Assembly (NCBI GenBank): GCA_900320405.1
Contig: OOHM01000001.1
Coordinates: 267,191 to 331,190, forward strand
DNA from: an uncultured Pseudomonadota bacterium
GTDB taxonomy: Bacteria; Pseudomonadota; Alphaproteobacteria; Rs-D84
Direction of reading: 5' to 3'
DNA length: 64,000 nt
Shown: piece by piece, positions 60,893 through 64,000 of the stretch
How positions within the stretch are numbered: the stretch's first letter is position 1
How the letters are laid out: every line of letters starts with the position of its first letter
Position numbers and translations under genes: made by a program
Notes under the pieces: generated by a model
Seen by the model: the letters and a program-made list of their open reading frames with translations, nothing else
What the model was told of the DNA's origin: nothing
Databases searched by the model: none

Positions 60893-60972
60893 CAAACCTA
60901 AGCGCCCATATTTTCCATATGGAACACCAACCTGCGAAAAGCGGGGGGGGGTGAAAAGTGATTTTTTTAGGG

Positions 60973-61440
60973 TTAATTCTTCATCAATCGCGCGCGGTCT
61001 TTTTCCCATTCGCGGCGTTTGATGGTTTCGCGTTTGTCGGTGCGATTTTTACCATACCCGATTCCCAACAATACCTTTAATTTGCCACGATTGTTAAAGT
61101 ATAACTTTAACGGAAAAATTGTTGCACCTTTCTCGTTTAACTTACCAATTAAACGATTTATTTGCGCGCGGTGTAATAACAATTGGCGCGGGCGCCGTTC
61201 GTCAAAATTTATATATCGTGCCGCGGTTGGAAGTCTTTGAATTTCTATCCCGGCCAAGAACAAATTGCCGCCTCTGTTTTGTACGAAACCGTCCACAATT
61301 GTGACCAATCCATAACGAACAGATTTAATTTCGGCACCCGTTAGTGATATGCCGGCCTCGATAGTATCTTCCACAGTATAATTGAACCGCGCCTTGCGGT
61401 TTTCGGAAACGGCCCCAAATTTAATCATACTGCGTGTCAT
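60973..61440 (-). CDS. smpB: SsrA-binding protein SmpB
   Basis: 155 residues. Binds tmRNA and brings it to stalled ribosomes. Typical features: 'NRKARFNYTVEDTIEAGISLTGAEIKSVR' at the start, 'NLFLAGIEIQRL', 'PLKLYFNNRGKLKVLLGIGYGKN', and a basic C-terminal tail 'KRETIKRREWEKDRARLMK'. No tmRNA gene was found in this window. The stop of tatD lies only two bases upstream of its frame start. Confidence 0.95.
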   Translation of the reverse strand: MTRSMIKFGAVSENRKARFNYTVEDTIEAGISLTGAEIKSVRYGLVTIVDGFVQNRGGNLFLAGIEIQRLPTAARYINFDERRPRQLLLHRAQINRLIGKLNEKGATIFPLKLYFNNRGKLKVLLGIGYGKNRTDKRETIKRREWEKDRARLMKN

Positions 61441-61441
61441 A

Positions 61442-62206
61442 TTAAATCTTTATCTTTGGATACAGTTTTTTTGTGTTCTCTACCACTATATCACAGAATT
61501 TATCAAATGGTATATTTTTTATTTCTGCGACACATCGCGCGGTTTCGGTCACAAACGCGGGTTCGCAAACGCGCCCCCGATATGGCACCGGCGCACAGTA
61601 TGGACTGTCTGTTTCAACAACAATGCGATTGACGGGAATTTTAGAAAATGTTTCCCGGATTTCCGCCGCATTTTTGAATGTTATAATGCCACTGGCGGAA
61701 AAAAAGAACCCGCGATCCAACATTTTTTTTGCCAGATTCCAACCGGATGTAAAGCAATGCATAACGCCGCCAATTTCCGGAAAATTGGCCATTACCGCGG
61801 CCGTGTCTTCTTCGGCGTCGCGCGTATGAATTGCCACCGGTAATTTATGTCTGCGCGCCATTTCCAACTGTGCCTGGAACAATTCAATTTGCGCATTTCG
61901 TGTGTCATCCGCCATTTCGTGATAATCCATTCCTATTTCACCAACACCCAACACACGCGGATGGTTTAATATTTCATCGGTAATATAATCCGCCACGCGC
62001 ACACCGGCGTGTTCGGGGTGAATACCAATTGTCGCAAAAACATTATTATACTTTTCTGCCAATTTTATTGCAGATGGTACATCGATGGGGTCGGCGGTTG
62101 GGCAAATAATATAATCGACCCCCGCATTTTTTGCGCGCGCAATAACGGCATCGACCCCCGCCACATCAATTTCATATGTCAAATGACAGTGAGAATCTAT
62201 AAGCAT
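61442..62206 (-). CDS. tatD: TatD-family metal-dependent hydrolase
   Basis: 254 residues. A TIM-barrel DNase/hydrolase with the N-terminal metal motif HCH (DSHCHL), 'GVGEIGMDYH' with the catalytic glutamate, 'AIHTRDAEED' and 'ETDSPY' near the C-terminus. Implicated in DNA repair and 3'-5' exonuclease activity. Overlaps holB by 10 nt; the order holB-tatD is common in bacteria. Confidence 0.93.
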   Translation of the reverse strand: MLIDSHCHLTYEIDVAGVDAVIARAKNAGVDYIICPTADPIDVPSAIKLAEKYNNVFATIGIHPEHAGVRVADYITDEILNHPRVLGVGEIGMDYHEMADDTRNAQIELFQAQLEMARRHKLPVAIHTRDAEEDTAAVMANFPEIGGVMHCFTSGWNLAKKMLDRGFFFSASGIITFKNAAEIRETFSKIPVNRIVVETDSPYCAPVPYRGRVCEPAFVTETARCVAEIKNIPFDKFCDIVVENTKKLYPKIKI

Positions 62207-63096
62207 TTTTTAATCTCTTGAATAATCTTAAATATGGCAATTTCCGGTTCCAAATTGACGCGATTGATATCGGCAATTGCGTGCGTCGCGGTCGGGTACA
62301 ATTCCGCCAAACCAAAGTGCGCAATCGCGTCCAACAATATGCCATACAGTTCGGGATATGGTGCAATCTGTCGTGCAATTGACATCGCATCTGTGGCGGT
62401 GGAGTTTTTCTTTTGTACCATTGCGACCAATTGTGCATAGATTTCATCGCCGCCCGATTGTTTTATTCCGGCAATGCGTCCAAACGACCCGTTGGCCAAT
62501 CGCAGTGTATCATCATCTACAACATCATTCGGCATAAACCGCGCGCACAGACGCCGCAAATCGTCCATTGATAAAGGCCGCATTTTTTCAACGCGCGCAC
62601 GCGAACGCACGGTTGGTAAAACCGCGGATAATTGATGCGTCACCAATAAAAACAGGGTCTTGGCCGGCGGTTCTTCTAACAATTTCAAAATTGCGTTTTC
62701 CGCCGCCACCGTCAATTCATCGACCGAGTCAATTAACACCACACGCCATTCGCCCGACATAGACGACATCTGCATTTTTTCAATCGTGGCACGCACAGTA
62801 TAGACCGAAATAGATTTTCCATCGGTTTTCAATTTGCCGTCTTTGTCGATATTGCGATCCATATCAATAATAAAGAAATCGCCGACATTGCCATAAACCA
62901 TTTTTGCGATTTTGTACGCCAATGTGGCCTTGCCAATTCCGCGTGGCCCGGTCAGCATCCAAACCGGATGAATCGGGTGCACATCCCGCGCATTCCACGC
63001 AGACAAAAATGCATTTAATGTCGCATCGTGCCCAACAACATTATCGTTATCCATCGGGTGTGGAAATTCGTAAAGGTTCGTCTTTTTCCGCACCAT
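62197..63096 (-). CDS. holB: DNA polymerase III delta-prime subunit
   Basis: 299 residues. Clamp-loader subunit with a Walker A-like loop (GPRGIGKAT, residues 50-58) and 'LIDSVDELTVAAENAILKLLEEPPAKTLFLLVTH' (sensor region), followed by 'LPTVRSRA'. The C-terminal half is helical. Overlaps tatD and lies one base away from the carboxypeptidase gene; all four genes (dac-holB-tatD-smpB) run in one direction with almost no gaps. Confidence 0.9.
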   Translation of the reverse strand: MVRKKTNLYEFPHPMDNDNVVGHDATLNAFLSAWNARDVHPIHPVWMLTGPRGIGKATLAYKIAKMVYGNVGDFFIIDMDRNIDKDGKLKTDGKSISVYTVRATIEKMQMSSMSGEWRVVLIDSVDELTVAAENAILKLLEEPPAKTLFLLVTHQLSAVLPTVRSRARVEKMRPLSMDDLRRLCARFMPNDVVDDDTLRLANGSFGRIAGIKQSGGDEIYAQLVAMVQKKNSTATDAMSIARQIAPYPELYGILLDAIAHFGLAELYPTATHAIADINRVNLEPEIAIFKIIQEIKKCL

Positions 63097-63097
63097 T

Positions 63098-64000
63098 TTA
63101 CTGTCCTGTTATCATAACCATAATATTTTTCCACACGCGCCCAAAGAATTGAATTTTGGAAACTTTGTTTTTGGCAACCAAATCAGCGCGCGCAATCACG
63201 CGGCCGTTTTGTTCGGCGATAATTTCGCCAATTTTATCGCCAATATGCACCGGTGCGGGAACCGGGTCGTCATATCGTGCCAACACACGCACGCCACGCA
63301 AACCGGCGTCTTTGCCGGTTGTCACGGCAAATGTTTTATCAACGGTTGCGGTGACGGTGTCCGCCCGGCCGTACCACACAGGAACGGTTGTCACATCGTC
63401 GCCCGGCCGATAGAACACGCGTGTCGTGGTTGTCGTAAAACCGTGGGTCAATAACTTCTTCATTTCTGCGGCCAATGCGTCGTGACCCTTGCCGTTAAAT
63501 CCATTTATAACGCCAATTAAACGGCGACCACCGGATGTGGCACTGGCCACCATACCATAACCGCCATTGTCCGTATGTCCGGTCTTTAATCCGTCCGCCC
63601 CCGGCATAATGAACAGCAATTTATTATAGTTCACCGTATGCGTGCGTCCCCAATCACGACACCAATCGGTTTTATAGTCATTAAATTCGAACCGCTTGGT
63701 TGCGAACATAGGGTATAAATCTGGATAGTCCGCAATTAAATGATACGCCAGTGTCGCCAATTCCCGACTGGTCATCATATTGTTTGGGTTGGGCAAACCG
63801 GACGCGTTTCCAAATGTAGATTCGGGCATACCGATTTCGCGTGCCTTTTTCTGCATCATTTCGGTGAACTTAACTTCGTTTCCGGCCAAAGCCTCGGCAA
63901 CAACAACGGACGCATCACCGCCAGACAACACTATAAGCCCCAAAATTGCATCGCGCACAGTAATTTCTTGACCCGCAACCAGGCAAATTTTACTTGCCGG
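63098..64000 (-). CDS. Serine-type D-Ala-D-Ala carboxypeptidase (N-terminus beyond window)
   Basis: About 301 residues visible. The family's second motif region reads 'LIVLSGGDASVVVAEAL', where SGN is usual; the third motif is KTG (GLKTGHT). 'LPNPNNMMTSRELATLAYHL' is a DacA/DacC hallmark. The C-terminal part (from about 'VFYRPGDDVTTVPVW') is the PBP5_C beta domain and ends in a membrane-anchoring amphipathic helix (FFGRVWKNIMVMI). The serine S-x-x-K motif lies outside the window. Confidence 0.9.
   Translation of the reverse strand, partial: PASKICLVAGQEITVRDAILGLIVLSGGDASVVVAEALAGNEVKFTEMMQKKAREIGMPESTFGNASGLPNPNNMMTSRELATLAYHLIADYPDLYPMFATKRFEFNDYKTDWCRDWGRTHTVNYNKLLFIMPGADGLKTGHTDNGGYGMVASATSGGRRLIGVINGFNGKGHDALAAEMKKLLTHGFTTTTTRVFYRPGDDVTTVPVWYGRADTVTATVDKTFAVTTGKDAGLRGVRVLARYDDPVPAPVHIGDKIGEIIAEQNGRVIARADLVAKNKVSKIQFFGRVWKNIMVMITGQ

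Overview
The window looks like chromosome of an alphaproteobacterium, probably from a host-associated, uncultured, reduced-genome lineage. The grounds are an IHF-beta next to a fused accD-accA gene, a tRNA-His with an encoded G-1:C73 pair, a SAM-II/SAM-V type aptamer (a class known mainly from alphaproteobacteria) before metK, and many small secreted proteins of no obvious family. The name of the organism cannot be read from the sequence.

Layout. 1-16.6 kb is mostly housekeeping: ligA (partial), a TM2 protein, fabI, alaS (without its C-terminal domain), a glycosyltransferase, HU, a rod-shaped structured RNA, an outer-membrane barrel protein, aroK-mscL, tRNA-His, recG, an M48 protease with a TPR tail and RNase PH. 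16.6-20.5 kb holds a secreted protein under a distinctive paired-repeat control region, ihfB, accDA and tRNA-Ser. 20.7-31.2 kb is a cell-surface block: two very large cysteine-rich repeat proteins (1229 and about 912 aa) that share a C-terminal domain, then four exported proteins on the other strand and an OmpA-like barrel. At least three of those four, and the two paralogues at 16.8 and 60.4 kb, carry a short 'x-YV(D/E/K)' motif just after the signal peptide.

metK (31.2-32.2 kb) has a 5' leader with a SAM-II/V-like aptamer, a 51-codon leader ORF, a hairpin over the metK ribosome-binding site and a 10-nt pairing that would compete with the aptamer.

32.54-50.20 kb is a 17.7 kb genomic island inserted in the 3' end of tRNA-Asn(GUU). 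A 16-bp direct repeat bounds it, GTGTAGC repeats that may be integrase arm sites lie near both ends, and it encodes an AlpA-type excisionase and a tyrosine integrase. Its cargo is defence-like: a DUF488/dual-OB pair, an AAA15 ATPase/RloB-like pair, a complete type I restriction-modification operon (hsdM, hsdS, hsdR) with three small membrane-anchored proteins translationally coupled inside it, a three-gene cassette (HATPase with STAS-like N-terminus, DUF4325/STAS-like protein, PIN-domain nuclease) with its own promoter, and a GIY-YIG protein with a DUF4357-like tail. The island is more AT-rich than its flanks.

50.3-64 kb returns to chromosome: a serine hydrolase, an operon of alpha/beta hydrolase, YjbR, cytoplasmic and exported flavodoxins and a DUF362 protein, then ogt, an SDR, rpsA, an adenylate kinase, corA, a 42-aa membrane peptide, the second secreted paralogue, smpB, tatD, holB and a partial D,D-carboxypeptidase gene.

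The best candidates for new biology are the HATPase/STAS/PIN cassette, the membrane proteins embedded in the hsd operon, the two-layer metK leader, and the paired-repeat regulon. All functional statements are from reading sequence; no database search was run.
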